The notes beneath the pieces are model-generated. The model did no database searches and was not told the DNA's origin. It saw only the letters and a program-made list of their open reading frames with translations. Below are positions 20,201 through 32,369 of a stretch of 64,000 nt of DNA, piece after piece; the first letter of the stretch is position 1, and each line of letters begins with the position of its first letter. Both the position numbers and the translations under genes were made by a program. Source of the stretch: Anaeramoeba flamelloides (taxonomy: Eukaryota; Metamonada; Anaeramoebidae); NCBI GenBank assembly GCA_027625915.1, contig JANTQA010000033.1, positions 7,502,001 through 7,566,000 on the forward strand, written 5' to 3'.

Positions 20201-23200
20201 TGCATTGATTCAAAAAAAAAAAAAAAGGAAAATGAAACGAAAAATTCTTGACATTTAAAATTCAAATACTAGTTCACAAGTATAAACAAGAAGTCTCTAT
20301 TTTTAGAGTTTTTTTGATAAAAATTGATTTTTTGAAGAAACTACTTTTTTGTCAGATCCCAAGTGAGGCACGACAAAAAACTTCAATTAAGAATAGGATA
20401 TGACAAAAGCAGTTTCTTCAAAAAATCAATTTTTATTTAAAAAAACTCTAAAAATAGAGAAATCAAGTTTACACTTGTGGAGCGCCTTAAAAAAAAACTT
20501 TGAATAATATAATAGAGGTTTTAATGATCTCAATGATTAATTCACAATAAAGTTGCAAAAATCGCTATAATTTCTACCAAATCGCGTTATTTTTATCAAA
20601 TCGTGATATTCAATATTATCACGAGAATATGACAAATAGTGAATATTCTATAAAATCGCTATAATTATTTAAAAATCATGATAAATGCCCAAATATCGTG
20701 ATTACTTTTTAATCGCAATATAATAGTTGGTGGGTTTTTGGGCTAATTGAGCAATATTTTTACAAAGAAATTTTGTTTTTTTGATCAAAAAACAGAGATT
20801 ATGTGAAAAAATGTTATTCTTTGAAAAAAAAAACAAAAAAGATACTTGACTTTAATCAAGGATCAGATCAAAGAGTTTTCATTGTATTTTCATTTGGTTT
20901 GGTTTACAAACCTTTCAATCCTTTTAGATCAACAACAATAAGGACTAAAGAAAAATAAATATTTTTTCTGTCAAAACTGGTGTTCTAAATTGTGTTGAAT
21001 AAAAGAGCTTTCTAAAACAACCATCCCTTCACCTGTTTCTTTAAAGAATGTTTTCTTTGGTGAAAACATTTTCAATATTCTAGGAAAGATGAAAGGAGTT
21101 GGATAACTTTTCAAAAGCTTTTACAACAACCTAGCCAGATTACCACCAATTATTAAGATTGTTTGAACAATTGTTTTCTTCTTCTTCGTCTTCTTCTTTG
21201 TGCATATTTTTTTTGTATTCTCAGAAAACACAACTTGAGTTTTAAAGGTTTTTTTGATCGATCACCAATACGACACAAAATTACTCTTTCTTCTTTTTGG
21301 TTATTTAACGTTTGAAGGTAACAACTCCATTTTAAAAAAACACACATCTATTTTATATTCAAGTATATTGTTGAAATGGATTATTATTAGTTTGATCATA
21401 AAATTCGTTTGCGATTTTATATTTTGTAAATAAAATAATGAAAGGTAATGTAAATTTTTTTTCCACTACAAACAAACTCATTTCCTTTATAAAAATTTTC
21501 TGTCTTTCAAAACTTGCAAACACTTGAAGACAATTCACAACCCTTACAAACACTTTCAAACATTTTTAAAGGGGAAAGGTGTTGTAAAAGTCAAGAAATA
21601 TTTTGTAAAAGCCAAGAGATTTTTTTTAAGGTGATTTCAAAAAAATAATTTTTCATTGTTTTTTTTCAATAATTATTTTATCTCGATAATGTGGAATATC
21701 ACGATTTTATGATTTTTCGTGATAAAGTAGGACTAATCGGGATTTTTTTAATATTATGGCAAATTAATTGTTAATATCATGATAATATATGTTATCATCA
21801 AAACCTCTAATCACAGGTAGGACAATTTTTTAAACGAGAAAACTCAAAAAAAACCGCGAATTCCATGCGTTGCGACCGCGTATACTAAAGCGTTTTTCGA
21901 AAATTCGAGTTGAATTCGGAGATTTCTTAATTTATATTTCTACATCTCAAAAATCTTATAAATATTAAAACTTAAAAAAAAAATCGCATAAAAATTAAAA
22001 TAATAGAAAAAATCATTTATTTTATTTGGTTGTAACCTAAAAAAATAACTCACAAATTTTAAATTTATTATTTATAATTCAATACTTTTCACGAATAAAA
22101 TTTGTGATCGATCACAAAAGAACAATCGTAAAAACAAAAAAAAATATTAAATGGTGATGAAAAAATATATACTAGCCAGGTTCGTTGAATTTAAATGTGC
22201 GTGTGTACTGCGTTGAAGTGTTGTCTTATTTGATTCATAACTTTTCTCTTGTTATGTGAAAGTAATAAATATTATAATAGAATGGGTGCATGCTATATAG
22301 AAATAATATTTAGTTCTTTTCAAACAAATTTACTGGAGGAAAGGACTTATTACTTACGTACAGTACAATTAGAATTTTTTTTTCACAATGCAAAAAACGA
22401 ACTATTTCTTTACATTTCTGAAGCGGGAATTTTGGTCAAAAAAATCATCAAAATAAAAGTTGAGAAAAAATGAAATTATTTTGTAAAAAAAACTCAATCA
22501 ATTAATACTAAAGCTAATAACTGTTAAGATAAAGACAGGTATAATCTGAGTCGAAAAAAAAATCAACAAGATAAATCCATTAACAAAAAAAAAATTTTAG
22601 TAATTTAAGTCTCGCTCATAAAATGAAATAGAATCCATGTGTTAAAGAATTATTGATCACATTCAACAAATTTAATTTTTTTAAGTGAATAATTTTTTAA
22701 TTTTTAAAGACATTTTTGGTGATCAAAAAAAAATATTATTTCGAGAAAAGAGTGAGATTTTCCAATACAAAAAACATGTGACCTGATCTAAATTGGTATT
22801 GGTAAAAAGTGAAAATTGTTATTTTTTTTAGATTCTGTATACTTTGTACCTTTTCCAAATTTCTCTTTTAGAGATGTTTGTGTTCCTTAGGTTCCTTCTT
22901 TTTTTGTTTTTTAGGTGTTTGGGAAAGGTAAAAGGAATTAAAAAATCATTCTAAGAATTGGTTGACCTGGTCAGCAGGACTAACCCAACCAAACTTGTTC
23001 ATGATCAGATCTTCAACGAGGACTTATGTAACTGAAGTGAACTGAATCCAACTAATGCGATCTGAAACCAACCAAAGTAAACCGAATTGAACTTTCCGTA
23101 CTATCTACCAAGTTGTTACTTGGACTAGGTTTTTGCTGTCGAGTCGGTGTCTTGTACTGGGATTTTGCGAAAACAAGATTTGGGAAACTTGTAAAACAAA

Positions 23201-26200
23201 TTGAAAAAAAAAAAGATACTTACAAAAAAAATAAAATAACAGAAAAAAAGAGCAAAGCAACAAAAGCACATTTCGAAAACCAAATCTTATTCTTAAAAAC
23301 TCAGCACTTTATAGATTCAACCCATCTATAAAGTCTAAAATCAAAATTTAATAAAGTTACCTATTTCATTTGATCTATAGTTGTTCAAATATTCATAACT
23401 CTTTATTAAAATAACCTATGGTGGTGATCCAAAAAAAACGACATAAAAGGAAACAACCACCAACCCATTCAACGCTTAGGGCACAAAAAAAACTTTTCAC
23501 TGAAGTTTTTTCTTTTTTCTATTATTTTTTGAGTCTTTCATTTCTTTCATTTCTTTATCTTTTTCTTGTCTTTGTTTAGTAATAATTTTTTCAATTCATT
23601 TTTAAAGAAAAGATATCCTCTGAACTGTAATCCAGCCTCCATTACAGTTAGGATAAAAAACCCTAAACACAATTTTTGAGTTTTAGGCAAACAGGAGGTA
23701 ATTTTGTTGAATCACCTCTGCTCAACAATAAAAAAAATTGTTCTTTTATTTCTTCTCTAAAGACCCATTTTTTCCCCATTTAACATTTTTATTTTTTTTT
23801 TGCGTTTAAAGGGTTTAAATTTTACAAAAACTTTAAACGGAAAAACGTTTTAATGATTTTTGGCGTTTAAAAAATCCAAAATTAAACGCTTTCCATGGGT
23901 TTTAAACGAAAAAAATCCCAAACAAACGGAAAACCGCGAATTTTCGTTGAATTTAACCAATTTAAACGCAATTACGTCCTACCTGTGATATTTGAAAAAA
24001 TTATTTCAAATTTGGTAATCTAAAATAATTATTGATAGAGTTAAATGATTACAAATATTAAAAATTTTAAAATTTGAAAAAATACCAAGATTGTGATTAA
24101 CAAAATATCGTAATCCTCAAGAATAATTGAAAAAAAAAAAAAAACCAATCTTTTTTTTTTATTATTGAAGAGAGGTGATTCAACAAAATTACCTCATGTT
24201 TGCCGTTAGGTTTTTTTTAATTTAAAAGAATTGAGTAAAATCAATGATTTTACTCTCTCCTTTTGAATTCTGGAAAAGCTAGGAATTCTACGGCACTCTA
24301 CGGCACTTTGTGAAACACCCAATTTATTTTTAGAGTTTTTTTATTCTAGTTATAATGAAGACAAGATTATAACTCATAAGATATCTTTTCTTTTGAAGAA
24401 ATGAAAAGAAAAAATTGTTTAATTTCTAAACAAAGACAAGAAAAAGAGAAAGAAAAAAAGAAAGAAAAGAGAGTAAAAAAATAAAAAAGGTAAAAACTCC
24501 AAAAACGATTTTTTTTGCACTCCAAGTGTTTAATGGGCTGGCAGTTATTTCCTTTTCGATCGAAAATTTTTGGATCGTCACAATAATTTATATTAATAAA
24601 GAGGTCTAAATATTTGAACAAACTACAGATCAAATGAAATATGTTACTTTATTAACTTTAAATTAGAACTTTATAGATAGGAAACATCTATAAAGTGATG
24701 AGTTTTTAAGAATATCAATTGTTTTTGAAATTAATTTTTTGTTTAGCTCCTTTGATTTTTTTATTTTTATTTTTTTGCAAATTTCCCAAATCTTGTTTTC
24801 CCAAAATACCAGCACGGGATATCGAATCTACATCGTTTATCCAGTCCAAGTACTCACTCAACATATTGTGCCGAAATCCCAATTCAGTTCGTTTTAAATC
24901 GCTCCAGTTTTTTTCAGTTTCAAACAAAACCTATAAGTTATTTCTATTTTATTTAAGATTGAATAAGAACAAGATCAATTTGTTTAAGATCTGGACATGA
25001 ACAAGTTTATTAAGTCTTATAATGATTTAAATCCCATTTACTTCCTTATAAAACCTAAAAAACAAGAACAGGAGTAACCAAAGGAACCAAAGGAACCGAT
25101 AAAAACAAATTAAAAAAGAGAATTTGGAAAAAGTAAAAGTCTAAAAATCAAAAAAAATTAATCTTATTATTTTTTTAAAAAATAAAATATTATATTTTCA
25201 AAATTTAATTTAATAAATCCACAATAGCACATCTTAATACCAATAGTACCTTATTCTTTATTACCAACTGTAAATGCACCCGTACCTTATATTTTGGGTC
25301 TTCATAGTTCTTTGTTAGTACATCTAGAAGAAATGGAATTGGAAGATTTAGTTTTTTGTGATCTTGATAATAATCGACTAGAATTTGATCCTGTAGATAT
25401 CACAATAATTTCATTTGGTGCAAGAAAATTAATTAAAACTATTAAAAAACAAAAAGCTAACTTAAAAAGTTTGTAACTTTTTATCTTTTATTTTTTATTC
25501 TTATATATTATTAACTAAAAATGTTTAAAGTTATTTTTATGTACAATGGTGGCACAAACTTGTTTTGAAGAATCTAACCCAAAACCAAAATTTAACCTAT
25601 GTTTTTTATTTTATAATTTTGGTTAAGGTATTTGAATAAATGTAGACATGCGCCCATACTAAATTCAGACTTATACCAACTTTTGAGGTTAGATCTTGAA
25701 TTAGTGTAAATGATTAAAAAATATGAATTGCTTTTATTCAAAATATTTTGTTATAATTAAAAAATTCGTGAAATAAAATGATTTATTTTTAAGCGATAAG
25801 CTTTTACCACAGAGAAGATTAAAATTAAAGTATGTTAATGAACGGGTATAAATCTCATTCGTGAACTAATGATCCAAATTTCTCGAGAAAAATTTGGTTA
25901 ATAAAATAGTGCTAAAAGAGGATCTCATCAATTAAACCTGATCCTTTGTATAAGTAAAAAACTCAAGAATTTTAAAAATAAATTTGCATTTTTAGACAAT
26001 TTTAAAGGCAAAGAAATCAATATTCATACTTCAAAGTTGTAAAAAATCTTTCTTAAATTTGTCTCGAAATGTAGATTAGTTGCTAAAAAATTCAATTTTT
26101 GAAAAAAAATCAAATAATGAACCTAAATATTAAATTTTGACAAATTATTTTCAAAAATATTGTAAATAAATTGATAACACAACTAGTTTTATAAAAAGGA

Positions 26201-29200
26201 ATCAAAAAAGCTAATCAATCTTTGGGTTTTTATGTTGATAAGTTTTGAGTAAATCTTGGAAATTAAATAATATCAAAAATAATTACTTTTGGATTAGTTC
26301 TAAATATGAATTGTTAAATACCAGAATACTATTATTTGGAGTTTCTTTATTATGGATTTGGAAAAGGAATTAAAAAAAAAATTTACAAAAATGATAATTT
26401 TTAATTGTGATCATTAGTAAAAAAATCTAATAATTTATTGTTCAATAAGATTTATAATATATTTTTTAGAGTCACAGAAACCATTTGAACCATGACACAC
26501 TAATAATATTACCCAATTACAACATACTTTATTTATAGTCAAATCTATGTTCGGCTAAATCCCATAAAATCAAAAAATGATCTTTTTTGTAATTTTTTGT
26601 TAAAAAACTCATTTTAATCTTTCAATCTCTTGATAATTCTTTTTTAAAATTTATTTAATAAACATTATTTCTTGTTTATGCATTGTATTAAACCTATTTG
26701 CATATTTCATTTCTCTCTTCAGCAAACCAATATTTTAAGAAGGATTAAATTGGATTGCACAGGTTAGTCACATGACTATATATAAGGTATTTCCAAAAAA
26801 GTGGTACATTTTTTTTTTTTAAATTTCATAAAAAATCCTCTTTTTTAGTAGATCTTGTATGGAATCTACCATTTTTTGAACCATTAGATAGTCTTAATTT
26901 CTTATATCCTGTTTGATGAGGATTTTTTTCATATAAATCTTTTTTTTTTAAAAAATGAAATAAATTCTTCTTGGGATTTGAATTAGTCTCTACAATTGTA
27001 TACTTCTTTGATTTTGAATTTTTTTTTAATTTTGATCTTATATGTGACCATTTTGTGATCTGATAAGTCTACTAATCCAATTTCTTTTTTGATTAAGTTT
27101 TTTTTATTTATTTCTTCTCTTTTTATTTTCATTTTTTGTTCTTCTATTAGTATTTTTGGTATCCTAATGCATTTATTGATTTTCCTATTGAGTTAAATAC
27201 AGAATTTTTTTTCAATAGATTACCAATATTTCTAAACTCTTTTTCAAATAAAAGAGCACAGAAAATTTCAAGAATTATTAAAAATTGAATCAAATTAATT
27301 GTATTATCATTCTAAAATCCAAAAAACTCTTTAAAACATAAAAAAAAAACTCAACTGGATCTTTAAAACTCAATAAAACCAAACAATAAAAATTAAAATT
27401 CAATATTTAAAAAATTGCTGTGGCACTTTTATTTGAAATGAGAAATCTCGTTTTGCAAATTGTAAAGAAAAAAATTATAAAATCAATAAAAACCTTTGAA
27501 CAAGGTGAATTGAGAAAAAGTTCTCTACATTTTATTGATAATTCTTTGCATCTCAAATTTTTGTTCTTTAAAGTCTCATTTTCAAGATAAAGCCTCAATT
27601 CATCTGGGTATTTTGTTGGAATGTTTTTTCTTTATTTCTCTTTTCTTTGTTCCATCATCAATCCAATAATGGTCTTTCTGAATTCCTATATCTAGCTTAT
27701 TCGAAATCAAAATTAAACTATTTCCATTTTTATACTAGCATATTATTTCCAAATTGGTTTCTTCTTATCTTGTTTTTTCATTTTCCAACTGTCCAATATC
27801 CATAAATATAAAAAAAAAATGAAAAAATGAAAAATTAAAATGAAAATCACCAATTAAGTAATTATCTTATTTACAATCAAATTCAATGACATTGATTATT
27901 TGAGAGATGTGCACTTTTGTTTGAAAAAGAGTTTAGTTCTTGAAGGGGCTTCATTTTGTAATATTTTGAATCGATTCTTTCTTATTTCTGGCAATTATTT
28001 CATTTCAAGCTTATTTAAACTAAACTCTCCACCTATTCGAATATGTTCATTTTACCAATTTTTATTTATTTCTGCTAGTTTTTCTTTGAAGATTTTTTAG
28101 GTAATATATTTAATTATCTGTATCTTTTTGTCTTCGAAAGCAATTGGAAATTATTAGATTGTTTAAATTGATCCCTATAAAATCTTCATGTTCTATGCAT
28201 TTCTCATTGATAAATAATTTTAAAAAGGGTTTAAAAATTATGGATAAACCCACTTTCTTGTTTTTAGGTCAAAATGATTTTTTTGAGAGAGCTTTATCTT
28301 TTCTTAAAAATACAAAGTTTCTTTTTCTCGTCTATAGGATTAGTGTTATATTTGTGCTGTTTTTACATATAAAACATTCACATTTCTTCTGGTTTTATAC
28401 TACATCCACATATTGAAAGTTGTATTTTTTATTGATATTTGAATTTTAATTTGCGGGGTTTGTACTCTTTCTATGGATTTTTGGGAACTTTTTTGGGCAT
28501 ATTTGTGCATTTTGATATTTTTGATAATTTTTTGAATTTTCCTCCTAAAAATATCTTTTGGTATGACTCGATGTTGATCGATTCATCCTAAATTTCAATT
28601 CAATTTTCTCCTCTTCTTAGTACTCTTAATCGAATTGGAGTTTTTAAATATATGGAAAATTTTCAAGGATCGAAAGATAATTTTCTGTTATTTTGTCAAT
28701 TATTTTGTGTTTTCTTCATACTCTCTTTATTCCCAACACCTTTTTCCTAATCTGTTCTGGTGTGGCCCATATTTTATTATATTTTTGATGAATGTGAATT
28801 CAGTTTTGAGATTCTTTTTGATATTTTGAATCACAAAATTATCAGTATTTTTGAAAACACTAGGGAGTTTTGCCTCATTTGGATATTTTTTTACGATAAT
28901 ACTTTTTTTCCCTACATCTGTAATATTTCCGAGATTTATATGTGCGAAAATAAGAATATTTTATAGATTTAGAAAACAACTTTCTGAATTGGTTGCGATT
29001 GATGGTTCTTGATTTCCCTCTTTTGTCTTCATTTTTCAAGGTTATCCTAATTTCTTTGAAAATACTTTTTTTTTTTTTTTTTTTTTGGTGGGGTCGTCTT
29101 CTATTTCTTTTGATGGATAAAAATCTATTTTGAATTTTAGGAGTTTTCCTAATGGGTTATCAAATAGAGATCACTACAATCTAATAAAATATTCTTTCCT

Positions 29201-30707
29201 TAGAGAAATATCTTTTTCTAAATTTTTGTAATTTTTGAGATTGTTCATTTCTTATCTCCAAGATTTGTTATTTCTTTGGGGTTTTGGCTGTTTTTTAAAA
29301 AAATCTCATTTTTAGGGGTGGTGAAATTTGGATTTTAGTTTACAATTTTGTTTATTATATCATAAGTGTTATAATAATTATAATTAAAAAAACTAAATTC
29401 AAATCATAAAAAAAAAATATTTTAAATTTAAAAATTAAAGATGAGTAAATTCAAATCATAAAAAAAAAAAAAAAAAACAACCTACATACTAGACTATTCT
29501 ACATCTCTTGTCAATTCTTGATAGTGTTTTTTTCCATTTTCAAATTTTATTTCTCAAAAAATAAAATATCTTTCTTTTATTTACTAATATTTTAAAAAAA
29601 AAATCCCAACAATTTCTTCTTTCGTTATTAAAATTAGAACGAAGTGTGCTTTCAACAAAAGTAGTGGGCAATGCATTTTTAGACTTTTTTTGTAATATAT
29701 TTTCAGATTTTGAAAATTATATGACGATTAATGAAAATACAAAATCATGTGAATTTAATTTTAAATACTTTGTAAGTCAAAAAGATTCGACAAGTGTTCG
29801 AAAATTTTTCAAAGAATTTTATAATACTCAACTTTTTAGAAATTACATTGAAGAAGAAGAAGAATTAACAAGACAATCATATTTTGAAAACAAAAAACCT
29901 GAAAATCTCCATGATACACCTTATAAAAAAAGATTGAAAGAATTATACCCTGAATTAAATGAATCGGATTTTTTTTCTGGACAAGTTATTTCACAAGAAC
30001 AACAATATATACCAAAAGAAATACCCCAAGAGAATAGTATTCTTTCAAAAAGTGAAAATTCAACACCAACAAAGGAATCTGAAAAAAATTCAAATGTAAC
30101 CAAAACAAAAACACCAAAATCACGAAGTGATCGTTATCACAATAAAAGAGATCGACCAAATCTATCCGAGTTAAAAATTGATAATACTAATAGTAAAAAT
30201 AATAATACAAATAATAATACAACCCAAAAGAAAACAACAAGTAGTTTTATTAAAAAAAAAGAAGAAAAAGATAAAGAAAAAATGAAGATTGAAGAAACAT
30301 TTGAATCAAGAGCAATTGAAGACGAAGATGAAGAAACGAAGTTATTGATGGAAATCGGTAAAGTTATACCTTCTAATCCTAGATATAATCGAAAAAGTAC
30401 TTTACAACGCTCAAATATTAGTGAAAACCCTAAATTAAAAGAAGAACATAAATTTAGAACACAGAAAAGATTGCGAATTATCCAAAAATTTGAAGCAATT
30501 ACCCGCAAAGTTGAAGAAGAAAAAAGAAAGTATAATGAAACTATGAGAAAAAATAAACATTTAAAAGGCGGATGGAATAGAAATAATGGTAGAGGTGGGG
30601 GTAGGGGTAGGGGTAGGGGTAAAGACAATGATAGTGGAAATGATCAGCAGGGAAGTAGAGGACAAAGTAAATACGTCGGTTATAGTAATACATTACGAAA
30701 ATTTTAA
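17284..30707 (+). CDS. DENN-domain protein (DENND1-like Rab guanine exchange factor), three exons
   Basis: Exons are inferred at 17284-17940, 25228-25468 and 29638-30707 (1968 nt, 655 residues, frame kept). Exon 1 encodes uDENN (FFDTFYILKHKIKEKKTEL, FCFTDLDFL) and the first half of cDENN (FTLTDVNLKRTYGVCKRVF; SAIVCLVASVLFEKKIIFTS; ending HPFSWP). Exon 2 resumes exactly with HILIPIVPYSLLPTVNAPVP, YILGLHSSLL and LEDLVFCDLDNNRLE. Exon 3 begins with dDENN (NAFLDFFCNIFSDFENYM, FFKEFYNTQLFRNYIEE) and continues in a long charged, Asn-rich tail ending in an RGG-type box (GRGGGRGRGRG). Both donors read GTTTGT and both acceptors end TAG. DENN proteins activate Rabs on membranes; the compact tripartite core and disordered tail resemble DENND1. 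Gene start: ATG just before the uDENN core. The two introns (7.3 and 4.2 kb) are full of mobile DNA. Confidence 0.88.
18411..18473. mobile_element. Half copy of the second MITE family
   Basis: The segment AAGGAAGTGAAAATTGTTTC ... CAAATATCAATA is the right arm of the family seen at 7857, 60583 and 62490. I see no matching left arm at the expected distance upstream, so it is probably a fragment. Confidence 0.45.
20270..20486. mobile_element. Foldback element with ~85-bp arms
   Basis: The left arm (20270-20353: TTCACAAGTATAAAC, then CTCTATTTTTAGAGTTTTTT and AAAATTGATTTTTTGAAGAA) is the reverse complement of 20402-20486 with a few mismatches, around a ~48-bp centre. No second copy is seen. MITE-like, superfamily unknown. 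Confidence 0.65.
21812..23987 (+). mobile_element. 2176-bp CACTA-like element, apparently complete ends
   Basis: It starts CACAGGTAGGAC and ends GTCCTACCTGTG, with AT directly outside both ends. The left ~85 bp are about 87% identical to the left end at 3075, including an identical CpG-rich block (CCGCGAATTCCATGCG then TTGCGACCGCGTATAC). The right ~190 bp match the right end at 15190-15379 at roughly three positions in four, with repeated TTTAAACG words. No transposase is visible, only short frames (22249-22473, 23113-23331), so it is likely a non-autonomous derivative. It lies inside DENN intron 1 and must be removed by splicing. Confidence 0.75.
23080..23745 (+). repeat. Left arm of a ~700-bp inverted repeat
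   Basis: It matches the reverse complement of 24135-24915 over most of its length at an estimated 70-75% identity. Landmarks are AAAACAAGATTTGGGAAA, CACTTTATAGAT, CATTTGATCTATAGT and GAGGTAATTTTGTTGAATCA. This arm lies inside the 2.2-kb CACTA-like element. Confidence 0.7.
24135..24915 (-). repeat. Right arm of the inverted repeat: truncated reverse element copy
   Basis: Reverse-oriented relative of 23080-23745 lying outside the 2.2-kb element, without either CACAGGTAGGAC end. Read on the minus strand it has a slightly better open frame (24927-24715, LDWINDVDSISRAGILGKQD) than its partner, so the family may once have coded for protein. It is best explained as a second, end-less copy inserted head to head. 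Confidence 0.6.
25469..29637 (+). other. DENN intron 2 (4169 nt)
   Basis: The donor GTTTGT follows the first base of a Lys codon, and the acceptor TTAG precedes the two remaining bases (phase 1), joining NLK to KRSVLSTKVVGNAFLDFF in frame. It contains a LINE endonuclease relic (26830-27240, -) and a Tc1/mariner-like end word at 26788 (TATTTCCAAAAAAGTGG). Open frames at 27900-28966 on the plus strand are unsupported; the opposite strand there may hold further LINE debris. Confidence 0.75.
26830..27240 (-). mobile_element. LINE relic: end of the AP endonuclease domain
   Basis: Read on the minus strand, one frame gives RIPKILIEEQKMKIKREEIN, then KKEIGLVDLSDHKMVTYKIK. The SDHxMV/TxxI motif is the conserved C-terminal His motif of LINE apurinic endonucleases. 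In-frame stops appear soon after, and no reverse transcriptase follows. The piece lies antisense to the DENN gene inside intron 2. Confidence 0.55.
30595..30620 (+). repeat. G-rich (GGGGTA)n coding tract
   Basis: Four consecutive G4-5 runs separated by TA within the DENN exon 3, encoding the GGRGRGRG part of the RGG box. It resembles a TAGGGG telomeric repeat and could form a G-quadruplex in DNA or mRNA. Its coding role is sufficient explanation. Confidence 0.75.
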
Positions 30708-32369
30708 AAACTAAATTTTATTTAATTTTTTTTTTTAAATTTTAATAAACTTAATTATTTCCCACAAATAAATTTTTTAAAAATCATTTTATTTTTAATT
30801 TTTAATAATTTTTTTTACAAATTGAATAAAAAATAGAGCATTATCCTTATCACCACTTTAAGTAGAAAAAAAGTTTAAAATATTGTCAAATCAAATTAAT
30901 ATTTTTTCGTTTATGAAAAACCACAAGATTTTATTTTAATTTTCATTTCTTTTGATATTGCTTTACTAAAATTATTATAATTGGATTTAACATAATATCA
31001 TAATTGGGGTCATTTTTTTTAAATTTTTAAATATTCAATATTCAAAAAAAAAATTCTATTCTAGAAAACGATATAAAGTTTAAAATTCTTCTAATGATTC
31101 TCTATTTCTTCTCTCTTTGAATTAGAAGTGAAAATTTCAAAGACTTTAAAATTCACTCTTTTTCAGACTAAGTGTTTTTCTCCACTTTATTATGAAACAA
31201 TAAATCTAATCCAATTCAAATTTTTTAACACCTCAAAATTCAATTTTTGAAAAAAAAATCTTATGAAATCAATTTTATCAGAAATACCAAATTAGAGCCA
31301 TACATTAATTGAAATATTAACACTTGTTAATAAATTACAATACTCATAAAACAAACAATAAATAATTATCAATACTAATATATTATCAGTGTATGTTGTT
31401 AATTTTGGAGATGAGCAAAAAAAAAAAATTATATTGGTAAATTTGTAAAAATCCGATTTGACAATTATTGATCGCTTCAAATTTTGGATACTAACAACTA
31501 ATTGTATTTGAGTGTCTTCTATTTTGAACAACCCAACTTTAACATAATATCAATTGTTGAAAAAAATTGTAATCCAACAAAACAAGTTACTTAATTCACA
31601 AAATGAAATGAAAACAAAAAACTAAAAAATCAAAAAAATAATCTTCATATTCTAAAAAAAAATCAAAAATATTTCCAATTCGAATGAAATTGTATTATTG
31701 TGATTCTTTTAACCGTTTTAACTGTCTTAAAAAAGTTTGAATTTTAATTATAGTATCGTTATATCCCCTCCACAGTAAGAAAAAAATAAGAGAAATATGA
31801 ACTCTACAATTTATTTTTTAGAAATGATCGAAAAAAAAATTTAATTTGTGATCAGTAAAACCAAAAAATATTAACCAAAAACAATTATTTGGAATTAATG
31901 GTTTGCATTAGAATCATTTAGTAAGAGTATTTTAGATGACAACTTTAGATAAATCAGAAAAATATTTGGCATTGATCATCAATTTAACAAATATTTTTAT
32001 ATAATCTAAGCGATATTAAGATCATTTTGAAAGAAAAAAAAAAAAAAAAAAATATAAAAAAAAAAAGAATATGAGTATTAATAATTTATTCTTAAAAAGA
32101 TTTGAAAAGATAATCCTAAGTCTAAAAAATTGAAAAAAAAAATTAAAATAAGATCAATTTTAATTCGATTATTTTTCAAAAAATATATAAAAAAAATAAA
32201 AAAGAAATTGAATTTTTTCTCAAATATAAAGTTTAATTAAAAGAAAAAATAAAAATTAATTATAATTTTCCATAAATACTTTTATTAAATAATAAAAACC
32301 ATTGTGAAAATAATAATATAAAATCTCTGTGAGAAAATTAACAGTCAAAAATGAGATTAAAAAATAATT
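30708..32369. other. Convergent intergenic region between the DENN and AP-1 gamma genes
   Basis: This holds the 3' ends of two convergent genes. There is no gene in it. It contains a ~540-bp TIR element (31197-31748) and A/T homopolymers such as the A-run near 32036. Confidence 0.5.
31197..31748 (-). mobile_element. ~540-bp TIR element, reverse copy
   Basis: Reverse complement of the family at 6090/49195. Words shared include CCAATTCAAATTTTTTAACA at one end and AAAAAAGTTTGAATTTTAAT at the other. Positions 31681-31706 preserve the uninterrupted form of the site where a 197-bp MITE entered the copy at 6090-6838. Confidence 0.6.

Larger units (their letters stand above)
17941..25227 (+). other. 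DENN intron 1 (7287 nt) packed with mobile DNA
   Basis: The donor is GTTTGT after the codons for HPFSWP; the acceptor AATAG precedes CACATCTTAATACC. The frame across the junction restores the invariant cDENN strand, so the boundaries are firm by homology. Contents: a half MITE (18411-18473), a foldback element (20270-20486), a complete CACTA-like element (21812-23987) and an inverted partial copy of its interior (24135-24915). ORFs at 18207-18419, 21153-21347, 21359-21559 and 22249-22473 are not supported as genes. Confidence 0.8.

Noticed and set aside
22249-22473. ORF inside the 2.2-kb element
   Set aside because: The frame opens without an ATG, with no motif and AT-driven composition.
24715-24927. 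ORF with LDWINDVDSISRAGILGKQD
   Set aside because: It is part of the inverted repeat arm related to the CACTA-like element; no independent gene evidence.
30137-30628. 163-residue hydrophobic minus-strand ORF
   Set aside because: Antisense shadow of the Lys/Asn-rich DENN tail.
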